From Acidomonas methanolica (GTDB lineage: Bacteria; Pseudomonadota; Alphaproteobacteria; Acetobacterales; Acetobacteraceae): 33,283 bases of DNA. The position numbers and the translations under genes are program-made. Positions 18,165 to 25,678 of this stretch are shown one piece after another. A model generated the notes under the pieces. It worked only from the letters and a program-made list of their open reading frames with translations, was not told where the DNA came from and ran no database searches. The stretch covers positions 1 through 33,283 of the forward strand of contig NZ_SLZN01000029.1 of assembly GCF_004346035.1 (NCBI RefSeq), in the 5' to 3' direction. How positions within the stretch are numbered: the stretch's first letter is position 1; each line of letters starts with the position of its first letter.

Positions 18165-18376
18165 CCAGGTCCTTCCCACAGCTTTCCGTGTTTGACGGGG
18201 CCAGGGGGGGGCTCTTCCTAAGTTACTGATTAAAAGGGTTATTTTGACGGCGATGCGCCTGTCGAACGAACCCGCTCGCACACCCGGGCGATTCGAATCG
18301 TAACTAGATTGACATAGAAACTATATGGGTCTATTATATGTACGTATCAGCAATGTTTCGTACAGGGAGACTCTCG
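18165..18376 (+). promoter_or_regulatory. Intergenic region with promoter of the DUF2188-TIR operon
   Basis: TTGACA (18309-18314), 17 bp, TATTAT (18332-18337), a near-consensus promoter. The spacer holds AAACTATATGGGT (18318-18330), which matches 11 of 13 bases of the element in the WYL promoter. A perfect 12-bp palindrome CGATTCGAATCG (18289-18300) lies just upstream of the -35. The rest of the gap shows no gene and no clear terminator for the preceding operon. Confidence 0.7.
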
Positions 18377-18613
18377 ATGGCAGATCGTTACGTGACCAAA
18401 CATCCGAAGGGCTGGGCCGTGAAGGCGCCTGGCGGGGAGCGCGCCAGCAGCGTGCACAATACGCAGCGCGAAGCTGAGCAGGCAGCCAAGCGGACCGTCA
18501 GCAATCTCGGCGGCGGCGAGGTTCGCATTCAGGGACGCGACGGGAGGTGGCGTGATTCCGATACGGTCGCCCCGGGCAATGATCCTTTCCCGCCGCGCGA
18601 CAAGAAGCACTGA
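18377..18613 (+). CDS. DUF2188 small protein
   Basis: 78 residues: YVTKHPKGWAVKAPGGERASSVHNTQREAEQAAKRTVSNLGGGEVRIQGRDGRWRDSDTV. This is the DUF2188 fold, a tiny two-strand-helix unit of unknown function with the typical xVxPxxxGWxVK...A...T..EA pattern. ATG 18377 follows GGGAG at 7 bases. It is the first gene after a strong promoter and lies 16 bases before the TIR gene, so it is probably co-transcribed with it. A DNA- or nucleotide-binding accessory role is only a guess. Confidence 0.8.
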   Translation: MADRYVTKHPKGWAVKAPGGERASSVHNTQREAEQAAKRTVSNLGGGEVRIQGRDGRWRDSDTVAPGNDPFPPRDKKH

Positions 18614-18629
18614 GGAAGGCGGGATCGGC

Positions 18630-19565
18630 ATGAAGGCGTTCATCTCATACTCACATCGCGATACGGCTGCGCTTGAGCGCCTTCATACCCACTTGTCGAT
18701 GCTCCGGCGCGAGGGACAAATTACGGAATGGTATGATCGCGAAATTCTCGCGGGGAGCGACCTCGACAGCGAGATCACAGCGCAGCTCGAATCGAGCGAG
18801 CTGTTCCTTGTCCTCGTCAGTCCCGATTTCCTCGCTTCTGACTATTGCTACGACCGGGAGCTACGCCGCGCGCTGGAACGACACGAGAGCGGCGAGGCGA
18901 TCGTCGTTCCGATCATCGTTGAACCATGCGACTGGAAGTCCTCGCCGTTGAAGCAACTCAAGGCGCTCCCGCGCGACGGTCAGCCGGTCAGTGAATGGAC
19001 CAACCAGAATAACGCCTTTCTCGATGTTGTCACCGAATTGCGCCGTGTCGTGGCGCGCGAAGACAGGGCGGATGAGCGCGAAGACGCGCCGGCGCCGCCT
19101 GTTCGTGCCTCTGGTTCGCGGTACCGCGTCAAACGGGAGTTTGACGAAATCGACCGCAGCGATTTCCGGTCGAAGGCATTCGAGGTCATGCGGCGCTATT
19201 TTGAACGCGCTGTCGCCGAAGTGGACCAGATCGACGGTGTCCGCGCACGCTACGTCTCGACCGGGCCGCTCAGCTTTACCTGTACCCTTATCAACCGGGC
19301 GATCGACCACGGCACGGCGCATATCACCGTACACGGCCAGAGCGGCGCGATGGGCTTCTCCGACATCTACTACTCATTTCAGGAGAACGCTCCGACCAAC
19401 ACCGCCAATGGCGGTTTCACGATCGAGAGCGACGACTACGAGCTCTTCCTCAAGTCAGGACCTTTCGGGTTCGAAACGAACGATGAGCGGCTGACACCGG
19501 AGCAGGCGTCGGCGCTGCTATGGACCAATTTTCTGGATCAGGCGGGGGTGTCCTATGACGACTAG
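18630..19565 (+). CDS. TIR-domain protein (probable NADase effector or signal synthase)
   Basis: 311 residues. TIR domain at 1-142: MKAFISYSHRD (box 1), DREILAGSDLDSEI (box 2), LFLVLVSPDFLASDYCYDREL with putative catalytic Glu77 in SDYCYDRE, and VVPIIVEPCDWK. A linker (143-163) leads to a C-terminal domain of about 145 residues (REFDEIDRSDFRSKAFEVMRRYFERAVAEVDQ...) that I have seen on other bacterial TIR proteins but whose role I do not know. There is no APAZ region, so this is not the TIR-APAZ partner of an Argonaute. TIR enzymes cleave NAD+ or make cyclic ADP-ribose signals. It overlaps the zinc-ribbon gene by 11 bases. Confidence 0.9.
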   Translation: MKAFISYSHRDTAALERLHTHLSMLRREGQITEWYDREILAGSDLDSEITAQLESSELFLVLVSPDFLASDYCYDRELRRALERHESGEAIVVPIIVEPCDWKSSPLKQLKALPRDGQPVSEWTNQNNAFLDVVTELRRVVAREDRADEREDAPAPPVRASGSRYRVKREFDEIDRSDFRSKAFEVMRRYFERAVAEVDQIDGVRARYVSTGPLSFTCTLINRAIDHGTAHITVHGQSGAMGFSDIYYSFQENAPTNTANGGFTIESDDYELFLKSGPFGFETNDERLTPEQASALLWTNFLDQAGVSYDD

Positions 19566-19719
19566 AGTCCGTTTCCGTTGCCTGAACTGCGGCAATCGCT
19601 TCGAAGAAGAAGTTCTCGACGAAGACGAAAAGCGTGAGGCGCGCCGCCGGGACCAGCCGACATATCCAATCCACTGCCCTGACTGTCAGCGAACAGAAAT
19701 CAGGCGGGGATGGGAGTGA
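19555..19719 (+). CDS. Small zinc-ribbon protein
   Basis: 54 residues, starting MTTRVRFRCLNCGNRFEEEV and ending PIHCPDCQRTEIRRGWE. Two CxxC pairs (Cys9/Cys12 and Cys41/Cys44) 29 residues apart form a rubredoxin/RNA-polymerase-like zinc ribbon. ATG 19555 overlaps the end of the TIR gene by 11 bases, so its synthesis is coupled to TIR. The enzyme or nucleic-acid target is unknown; such ribbons often bind DNA, RNA or a partner protein. It is easily missed because of its size. Confidence 0.78.
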   Translation: MTTRVRFRCLNCGNRFEEEVLDEDEKREARRRDQPTYPIHCPDCQRTEIRRGWE

Positions 19720-19765
19720 ACGCGATGCATGGGGAAATCGGAAGGGATAGACAGGAGGTCGGGAA

Positions 19766-20647
19766 ATGGCGCGCCGAGTAACACCATCTCAGTTGAGAAG
19801 CATGATGCGACAGGCTCAGCAGAAGCAGAAACGGGCCATTGATGACCTTAATCGCGGCATCCGAGAGTATAACCGCAAGGTAAAGCAGGAGGTCGACCGT
19901 TACAACCGCGAGGTAAGGGCGCATAATTCCCGGGTCCGCGCGAACCGGCAGCGGCTCAAGAACGAGATTGCGCGCCTTAACCGCCAGACGAACACCACTC
20001 GCTATGTCACCTACCGGGTGTCGGTCGACACCATGCAGGCGGCGTATGAGCGTCTTGAAAGCGCGGCCGATCAGGGGCGCTTCGACGAGCGCTACAATGA
20101 ACTGCTGGACCTGTCAGAGCGTGAGGCCGCGAATAACGCCGGTCTGATGAACGCGCTGCTGGAAGACAGCGCCATCGCTGACAACGCACCGGCACCCGAT
20201 GAGCCCGAAAGTCCGCTCACGCCGATCCTCCAGCGTCTATCCGCAGATCTTTGCGACAGGTGGCGTGGCGCGCTCTACTCGCTCAGTCCGCAAAACCCCG
20301 ACGCGGCCCGCCATTTCTGCACCAGTGCGCGCGAGATCATCACACGCATCCTCGACATCCACGCCCCCAATGAGGCGGTCGAACAATCGATTCCCGACTG
20401 TGAGCGGACACAGCAGGGAACGCCGACCAGAAGAGCCAAGATCAAATACATTCTTCATCGGAGCGGCATGGCGGGGGAGGAACTGGAGTCTTTTGTCGAT
20501 AGCGACATCGAGAATGTCGTCGCGCTCTTTCAGACCTTCAACCAGGGCACGCATGGCGAAGCCGGAAAATTCAGCTTCAACAAGCTGCAGGCGATCCGCG
20601 TGCGCGTTGAAGACGGGATTCTCTACCTCTCGCGGTTAATTCACTAG
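19766..20647 (+). CDS. Coiled-coil protein with a C-terminal domain like 'pPIWI-associating nuclease'
   Basis: 293 residues. Residues about 8-75 are a highly charged coiled coil (QQKQKRAIDDLNRGIREYNRKVKQEVDRYNREVRAHNSRVRANRQRLKNEIARLN). The C-terminal half (about 150-293) reads LCDRWRGALYSLSPQNPDAARHFCTSAREIITRILDIHAP, then GTPTRRAKIKYILHR and FNQGTHGEAGKFSFNKLQAIRVRVEDGILYLSRLI. From memory this resembles proteins annotated as pPIWI-associating nucleases, with conserved RHFCTSARE, PTRR and GTHG blocks; I cannot confirm this here. ATG 19766 has AGGAGG 7 bases upstream. It sits between the TIR/zinc-ribbon pair and the Argonaute pair. Confidence 0.6.
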   Translation: MARRVTPSQLRSMMRQAQQKQKRAIDDLNRGIREYNRKVKQEVDRYNREVRAHNSRVRANRQRLKNEIARLNRQTNTTRYVTYRVSVDTMQAAYERLESAADQGRFDERYNELLDLSEREAANNAGLMNALLEDSAIADNAPAPDEPESPLTPILQRLSADLCDRWRGALYSLSPQNPDAARHFCTSAREIITRILDIHAPNEAVEQSIPDCERTQQGTPTRRAKIKYILHRSGMAGEELESFVDSDIENVVALFQTFNQGTHGEAGKFSFNKLQAIRVRVEDGILYLSRLIH

Positions 20648-20766
20648 CACCCGCGGCGCGGGAGAAAGGTTCGGCCGAACATATCAGGTCTAAATAATCC
20701 ACAGTGTGCGGAGCAAGTCCTTCGCTATCGTGGCAAATGTTCCCTGATTGTTCTATGATTGCCATC
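20648..20766 (+). promoter_or_regulatory. Spacer with palindromes and weak promoter before the Argonaute pair
   Basis: CCCGCG-G-CGCGGG (20650-20662) could end the upstream operon. A perfect 12-bp palindrome GTTCGGCCGAAC lies at 20669-20680, followed 12 bases later by AATAAT (20693-20698), a possible -10 with a poor -35 (TTCGGC, 20670-20675). The SPARDA pair may thus have its own regulated promoter besides read-through. Confidence 0.4.
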
Positions 20767-22089
20767 ATGTCGAAGATTCTAACGCCAAACCAGATGCTGG
20801 GTCAGATCGGAGAACTCGCTGTTGGACAGCGGTTTCTTCACATCGGCTTTCAGTTTGACGGCCGGTCCCGCCTTGAAGCCGGGATCGACGGTATCGCCGA
20901 AGTGATGGATGAAGGCCGCCCTTTGGCGCGAATGATCGCCGTGCAGGTCAAGGCGACGGCTGAGGGAAAATACACATCCGAAGACGATACGGGGTTCAGC
21001 TATCTGCTCAAGCCGAAAGACCTGGACTACTGGCGCGGATCGAACCTGCCCGTGATCATCGTCCTCTACCGAAAATCGGACGAGAGCTTCTATTGGAAGG
21101 AAGTTCCGAGCGGCGTCACAGCGGGTGAGCGCCGCCTGCGTTTCGATAAGGCACAGGATGTTTTGGACCGCAATGCGGTCGACCGTCTGGCCGCCCTTAC
21201 CGTGCCCAAGGCCGGATTTGGCTACTACGTTCCGCCGCTTGGCGGAGGCGAGAGCGCTCTTGTCAATTTGCTGCCGATTACCCCGCCCCCCGAGATATTC
21301 GTTGCTTCGACACCGCATAGGGGGCCGAAGGCAACGTCGTTGCTCCTGGAAGCTGACGGACCCGCCCGGTTCGACTGGGTCATCAATGGCGGTTCGTTCT
21401 GGTCATTTCACGATCCCCGCAATTCCTCGTGCCGCGACATTGTCGATACCGATCAGGTCGAGGCGATCGAGACGAGCTATCTCGCTTTTCACGAGGACCT
21501 CGACGAGCAGCATAAATTCTCCTTCCTGCTACGGCAGACGCTCAGGCACCAGGTTGCGGAAGACCTGAACTGGGAGAAGGAGCGCAAGCTGCTTTATTTC
21601 CGGGCGGAAGAGAAGAATGCCCCCCGCCGGTTCCATTATGAATCGACGCAGAAAAAGACACATGCCGACGTCGTGAATGTCATTACCAGCAAGAAGGAAG
21701 AGGGGCTTGTTGCCTACGTGCGCCACCACGCATTTGCGCCGCGTTTCGAACTGCTCGACGACCAGTGGTTTTTGATCATCACCCCGACCTACTATTTTAC
21801 GACGGACGGCTTCACACCGCACTCTTACCCGCAGGCTTTGCTCGCCGGAAAGAAGCGTCTGGATAGCAGCGCCTCGCTGCGCGGTCAGGTGATCATGTGG
21901 CATCGCTTCCTTACCCAGAAACAGAGCGCAGGTGATGATCTCTTCGAACGCCATGCGGTTCAGGAGCCTCGCCTGAAATTCGATCCGCCGCCGCAGATCG
22001 CGCTTGATACACGGGTGCCGGAAGATGTCTGGGGCACGCCGAAGAAACGGCCCGAAGACCCAGCCGAGCAGGAAAGGTTCGCGGTCTGA
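20767..22089 (+). CDS. DREN-APAZ protein (DUF4365 nuclease fused to APAZ), SPARDA effector
   Basis: 440 residues from ATG 20767. The N-terminal DUF4365 domain (about 5-160) has the PD-(D/E)xK pattern: Glu16 in [10 protein letters not shown], Asp41 in [10 protein letters not shown], Glu45, and Gln60-Val-Lys62 in [10 protein letters not shown]. The rest (about 165-440) shows no known enzyme motif and matches in size and position the APAZ region that docks short Argonautes. In SPARDA systems this protein is a nuclease that degrades DNA indiscriminately once the Argonaute finds its target, killing or arresting the cell. No good Shine-Dalgarno sequence is visible before 20767 or the alternative ATG 20755. 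Its stop overlaps the Argonaute start (TGATG), as expected for a heterodimer. Confidence 0.85.
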   Translation: MSKILTPNQMLGQIGELAVGQRFLHIGFQFDGRSRLEAGIDGIAEVMDEGRPLARMIAVQVKATAEGKYTSEDDTGFSYLLKPKDLDYWRGSNLPVIIVLYRKSDESFYWKEVPSGVTAGERRLRFDKAQDVLDRNAVDRLAALTVPKAGFGYYVPPLGGGESALVNLLPITPPPEIFVASTPHRGPKATSLLLEADGPARFDWVINGGSFWSFHDPRNSSCRDIVDTDQVEAIETSYLAFHEDLDEQHKFSFLLRQTLRHQVAEDLNWEKERKLLYFRAEEKNAPRRFHYESTQKKTHADVVNVITSKKEEGLVAYVRHHAFAPRFELLDDQWFLIITPTYYFTTDGFTPHSYPQALLAGKKRLDSSASLRGQVIMWHRFLTQKQSAGDDLFERHAVQEPRLKFDPPPQIALDTRVPEDVWGTPKKRPEDPAEQERFAV

Positions 22090-23546
22090 TGGAATTCGAA
22101 AGCAAGATATTTGAAGAGCCCGAGCTGGAATTCGGCGATCAGCATCACGGCCTGGATCCGCGCCGCGGACTCGTCGAAGCGGGGCCGCTGCAGCCGCCCT
22201 TGGGGGAGGTGATCAGGGTCGGGGTTGTCGGCAGCACGAAGACGGTCGAGAGCACGCAAAAATACTTCTCGGCTGTTGCAACAGGGATCAAGGGAAAGGG
22301 CGAGAAGCATCCTAATCTGCACCCGGATTTTCCCGGCCTTGGCAATCAGAATCCTTTCCGCTGCCGGTTTGAAATCCCGGAGAATGTTACGGCCGCACTA
22401 TCACAGAGCAAGATCGACAAAATCGTCAAGGAGCCGCATCACCAGAAGGCGGTGGAGATGGCAGTCAATGAAATATTCTCACTGCTGCAGACGCTGGATG
22501 ATAGCGGCTACCGACCTGATGTTGCCATCGTTGCCTTGCCGGTCGCGCTTATCGAGCGTATCTGGAATGCGAAGGTAGATTCAAAAAGTACGACCGAGAA
22601 GGAAGACAGCGGCGGTTCAGATGCCCCGAATTTCAGGGGGATGCTCAAAGCCCGAACGATGGGCCTGAATTTTCCGATCCAGATCGTGTGGGAGGATGTG
22701 ATCGACGACAAGGCGGCAATCTCCCGGAAAATCAAGGAAAGCAAAGACCGCGAGATACAGGACGAGGCAGACCGGAGCTGGAACCTCTTCACCACACTCT
22801 ATTTTAAAGGCAGCGGCCGCATCCCATGGCGCCGCCAGCCACGGGAAGGCGAGTTTGCCGCTTGCTATGTCGGGATCAGCTTTTACCGCGAGGCAGGGGG
22901 CCAGCAGCTTTTTACCAGCGCGGCGCAAATGTTCGATGAGCGCGGGCGCGGGTTCATTCTCAAGGGGAAGAGGGCGCAAACCGAAAGCCGCGGCCGTCAT
23001 CCCTATATGACCGAAGATGATGCCTACGAGCTCATCGGGCAGGTGCTCGCAGCCTACAAAAATCATCACAAGCACTATCCGGCACGGGTCATTGTGCTCA
23101 AAACCTCCCGTTTCCGGGAGGATGAGGCCGACGGCATTCTGCGCGCGCTGGAAGAAGCGGGAACCGAGCTTCGCGATCTTGTCTGGGTTCAGGAGTCGTA
23201 CGCAGCAAAGATCTTGCGCGACGGAAACTATCCTGTCCTGCGCGGCACGTTCGTGAACCTGGCGGGTAAGGGCCTGCTCTACACAAATGGCAGTATACCC
23301 TACTACGGCACCTATCCGGGTCTGTATGATCCGCGTCCGCTGCTGCTTTGTCCGCACAAAAGCTGCGACAGCACGATTGCCCAAATCGCCGAGGAGGTCT
23401 TCTCGCTGACCAAAATCAACTGGAACTCGACCCAGATGAACCAGCGCCTTCCGATCCCTATCCGCGCAGCGCGTAAGGTGGGCGAGATCCTAAAATATAT
23501 GGGCGAAGGCCAAACCGTAAGTACCGACTACCGGCGCTATATCTAG
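22089..23546 (+). CDS. Short prokaryotic Argonaute (MID-PIWI), catalytically inactive
   Basis: 485 residues, the length of short pAgos (no N or PAZ domain). MID occupies about 40-240 ([42 protein letters not shown]) and PIWI about 255-485 ([66 protein letters not shown], and the C-terminal [35 protein letters not shown]). The first catalytic Asp is Ser264 in VGIS and the second is replaced by KTS (339-341), so it should bind guide and target but not cut. Together with the upstream DREN-APAZ protein it forms a guide-directed sensor plus nuclease. It ends 9 bases from the convergent CHAT gene. Confidence 0.9.
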   Translation: MEFESKIFEEPELEFGDQHHGLDPRRGLVEAGPLQPPLGEVIRVGVVGSTKTVESTQKYFSAVATGIKGKGEKHPNLHPDFPGLGNQNPFRCRFEIPENVTAALSQSKIDKIVKEPHHQKAVEMAVNEIFSLLQTLDDSGYRPDVAIVALPVALIERIWNAKVDSKSTTEKEDSGGSDAPNFRGMLKARTMGLNFPIQIVWEDVIDDKAAISRKIKESKDREIQDEADRSWNLFTTLYFKGSGRIPWRRQPREGEFAACYVGISFYREAGGQQLFTSAAQMFDERGRGFILKGKRAQTESRGRHPYMTEDDAYELIGQVLAAYKNHHKHYPARVIVLKTSRFREDEADGILRALEEAGTELRDLVWVQESYAAKILRDGNYPVLRGTFVNLAGKGLLYTNGSIPYYGTYPGLYDPRPLLLCPHKSCDSTIAQIAEEVFSLTKINWNSTQMNQRLPIPIRAARKVGEILKYMGEGQTVSTDYRRYI

Positions 23547-23555
23547 GCGGCACCA

Positions 23556-24161
23556 TCAGGAAGCATGTCTCTTGTTTCGGACGCGCACGTAGCCATTTGC
23601 CCTGCTCTGACTTGACGCGAAATAATTGATTGGTTCCTCGAATATTGCGGACAGTTCCCGGACCCGTCTTTGCAGCTCCTCCCGTTTCATGGAACGCTCC
23701 TTGAACATTAGCTGGTAGAAAGCGACCCAGAACGCTGCGGCGTCGTCGAAATTGATCGCGTTCTGCGGCCCGATGAGCGAGTAGCAGCCGGTTTGCGGCA
23801 GGAGCTGTTTGGCGAGATTCTCATGCGCCATCTGGCAGGCCGAGACGAAGACCCGTCTGCCCTCAAGGCAGGGTGCAAGCATCTCGCCGAGTTCGGCGAA
23901 GGAGATGTTATCGAAGGTGGTTGCCATGCCGCGCGTATTCGCGTGGCAGGAGATATGTAGATAGCGATAGTCCGACTCGTCGAAGAGATCGATCATCTCC
24001 TCAAGTTCGCGCTTTGTGCGGATATAGTAGTACCGCGTTCCCGATTTTCCGGCCAGGCGGAGCATGCGTGAGAGGATTTCGCCTTCCTGGCGGCCGGCGT
24101 CTTCGTCTTCGAGATCAAGCGACTCGATGATGAAGAGCTCGGGTTTTGTCTTCTTTGTCAT
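23556..24161 (-). CDS. CHAT-domain (caspase-like) protease
   Basis: 201 residues. The His motif DYRYLHISCHANTRGMA (catalytic His73) and the Cys motif GRRVFVSACQMAHENLAKQLLPQTGCYSLIGPQ (catalytic Cys109) are diagnostic of CHAT/caspase-fold cysteine proteases. The rest of the fold is present (FIIESLDLED at the first strand, YYIRTKRELEEMIDLF, AAAFWVAFYQLMF) but there is no TPR or sensor domain, so activation must come from another protein. ATG 24161 lies one base after the upstream gene's stop, so the two are made together. It faces the Argonaute gene tail to tail with a 9-bp gap. In other bacterial immune systems CHAT proteases act as executioners or processing enzymes. Confidence 0.87.
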   Translation of the reverse strand: MTKKTKPELFIIESLDLEDEDAGRQEGEILSRMLRLAGKSGTRYYYIRTKRELEEMIDLFDESDYRYLHISCHANTRGMATTFDNISFAELGEMLAPCLEGRRVFVSACQMAHENLAKQLLPQTGCYSLIGPQNAINFDDAAAFWVAFYQLMFKERSMKREELQRRVRELSAIFEEPINYFASSQSRANGYVRVRNKRHAS

Positions 24162-24162
24162 A

Positions 24163-24804
24163 TCAGCCCCGGATCACGATCTCGATCGCGCCCGGTTCGA
24201 CGCCGTAAAACGCAGCCAGGGCGCGTTTCGCGTCCGGCATATTCATAGGCGTTACCTTGCCATCCGAAACCTGCGACTCCGTCATTGGCGCGTCGTCTGC
24301 CTCTTCATCGACGACCGTCCCTGAAACACCGTCTATGCGGACCGTGCCTTCGAGCCGGTACTTTGCCCATTTTTCGGCAAAGCCGCTGGCCTTTTCCGGG
24401 CCGTAGGGCGTGAACCAGAGATTCCAGGTGGTATTGGCGCCTTTCGTGTTCGCCCCGCCCGCGATCCAGTCGGCATGCGTCTTTCGCGCGGTGGCGACAG
24501 CTTCTTCCGTGGGCACGAGGTAGGCGATCACATCGCCGGGGGTGCGCTCTTCCACGGGCATTACGATAAGCAGCCAGTCGGTGCCCTCGATATTGAGCTT
24601 GGCGCCTTCCTCCGGGCTATCGGCGACAGCAATGAGAATATGGTCGTTGCAGGTGCGCGCCCGCACGCTCTGGCCGTCACTCATCTCAAACAGCATGGAG
24701 CGGCCGCGGCTGGGAAGCTTGCGCAAATTCTTCCCGTTTTTCTCCATGAGGCGGATTCCGGCTTCGAGTAGCAGGGCGTTATCTAGTCGAGGGCCTTTAG
24801 CCAT
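24163..24804 (-). CDS. Unrecognised partner of the CHAT protease
   Basis: 213 residues from ATG 24804, which has AGGAGA a few bases upstream. I do not recognise the family with certainty. Visible blocks: GRSMLFEMSDGQSVRARTCNDHILIAVADS (about 34-63), TDWLLIVMPVEERTPGDVIAYLVPTEEAVATARKTHADWIAG (about 74-115), NTTWNLWFTPYGPEKASGFAEKWAKYRLEG, an acidic linker (VVDEEADDAPMTES, about 163-176) and a compact tail ending AKRALAAFYGVEPGAIEIVIRG. The exposed linker between two globular parts would suit a protease substrate or a regulated inhibitor. It is first in the CHAT operon. No membrane segments. Confidence 0.6.
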   Translation of the reverse strand: MAKGPRLDNALLLEAGIRLMEKNGKNLRKLPSRGRSMLFEMSDGQSVRARTCNDHILIAVADSPEEGAKLNIEGTDWLLIVMPVEERTPGDVIAYLVPTEEAVATARKTHADWIAGGANTKGANTTWNLWFTPYGPEKASGFAEKWAKYRLEGTVRIDGVSGTVVDEEADDAPMTESQVSDGKVTPMNMPDAKRALAAFYGVEPGAIEIVIRG

Positions 24805-24833
24805 ATAAGTCTCCTTTAGTGAATTAAGTGTCT

Positions 24834-24862
24834 TATATAATACCCTTATAAAGGAACGGCAA
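24834..24862 (-). promoter_or_regulatory. Promoter/operator of the CHAT operon
   Basis: On the minus strand: TTGCCG (24862-24857), 17 bp, TATATA (24839-24834), about 30 bases before the start codon. Between and overlapping them lies CTTTATAAGGGTATTATATAAG, an imperfect palindrome whose GGGTATTATAT part resembles GGGTCTATTATAT in the TIR-operon promoter and the ACCC-centred operator of the WYL gene. Confidence 0.6.
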
Positions 24863-25663
24863 GGAATAAAAGAGCCCGTGCGCGTCCGTTCACTGCGCTG
24901 CCGGAAACGGGCTCTACTCGCTGGCGCTCGCGGAGCTTCCGCCTGCGCCGATGTTGCAGGCGGTGATCTCCGCCCATTTGCCTGCTGCTTCGCAGAGCAG
25001 GCGGGTGACCTTCTGGCCGTCGCCGAGACTGGGGTAGCAAACAGCAAGTGCGGTCGGGGTGGAGGGGGCACCCGGCCTGCACAAGCCCCTTGGGCGCGGA
25101 AGGCCGGGGATACCGCGCCGGACGGTTCCACTTACCTGACTGGCGCGAGGGCAACGCCCTTAGCAAACCTATTGGGGAATCACGCGGCAGCGGCCGCGCC
25201 GGAGAGCCGCTATGAAAAAGCGCCGGGACCACGTCCCATTCGTCATTTAGGAGGGGTATAGCGTAGGTGTAGTTCTCGGTTTCTTCGGCTTCCGCCCGGC
25301 AGGTGGCATCACGATACCTGCCGGAACGGGAGGGATTCGAACGCAAGGGATCGCTCCTCTTTTGACGTAAGCGAAGAAAACTCATGAGTAGTAAGTTCGC
25401 ATCCAGAGCCACGACCTCAGGCATCCCAACGAAAGCGTGCCTTAGAGGGCTATAGAGTAGATGTAGTTGTCATCTTCACCCGGTGCGGTGCGCCATTGTC
25501 CATCTACAATTTTTCAAAATTGACGCTTCCGGGCGATTGGTCCGTTTTGCGCTTCCGGACCCAATCCGGACTCATGTGATTGCTTGTCGCCTGAGCTGAA
25601 ATTGCGGGACGTGCTGATCGCCAGCCTCCCGCTGCCAGGCCACCATCCCGCGATCAGACCCGC
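24863..25663. other. Gene-free stretch of backbone remnants
   Basis: About 800 bp without a supported gene. It holds the right copy of the island-flanking repeat, a hairpin GCCTGCT-9 nt-AGCAGGC (24980-25002), two related segments at about 25251-25285 and 25446-25480 (sharing TATAG-GTAG-TGTAGTT), and a palindrome CAATTTT-TC-AAAATTG (25507-25522). Long frames here have no family motifs. A plus-strand frame ending ...RRVTFWPSPRLG at 25036 and a minus-strand one ending NYIYSIAL near 25446 may be tails of lost backbone genes. Confidence 0.4.
25006..25042. repeat. Right copy of the island-flanking direct repeat
   Basis: Matches 8163-8199 in the same orientation: 28 bp identical, then 3 mismatches in the next 9. 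It lies just right of the CHAT operon promoter and so closes the defence island. Confidence 0.75.
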
Positions 25664-25678
25664 TAGAGCCGTTCCACG

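Noticed and set aside
18285..18305. GATTCGAATC as the T-loop of a tRNA or an att site
   Set aside because: No acceptor stem, anticodon arm or second copy is present nearby.
18630..19565. TIR protein as part of a SPARTA (TIR-APAZ/short pAgo) pair
   Set aside because: It lacks an APAZ-sized region and is two genes away; the DUF4365 protein is the one coupled to the Argonaute.
22089..23546. Argonaute as an active guide-directed slicer
   Set aside because: The first catalytic Asp is Ser (VGIS) and the second position is not Asp, so the tetrad is broken.
18630..24161. Calling the TIR and CHAT genes a type IV Thoeris system
   Set aside because: The two are in separate operons, the CHAT protein has no visible signal-binding domain, and the TIR has a different C-terminal domain; kept as an idea only.
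24846..25424. A 192-codon minus frame and overlapping plus frame
   Set aside because: No recognisable domain; the minus frame mixes unrelated frames of repeat DNA and ends inside the CHAT promoter.
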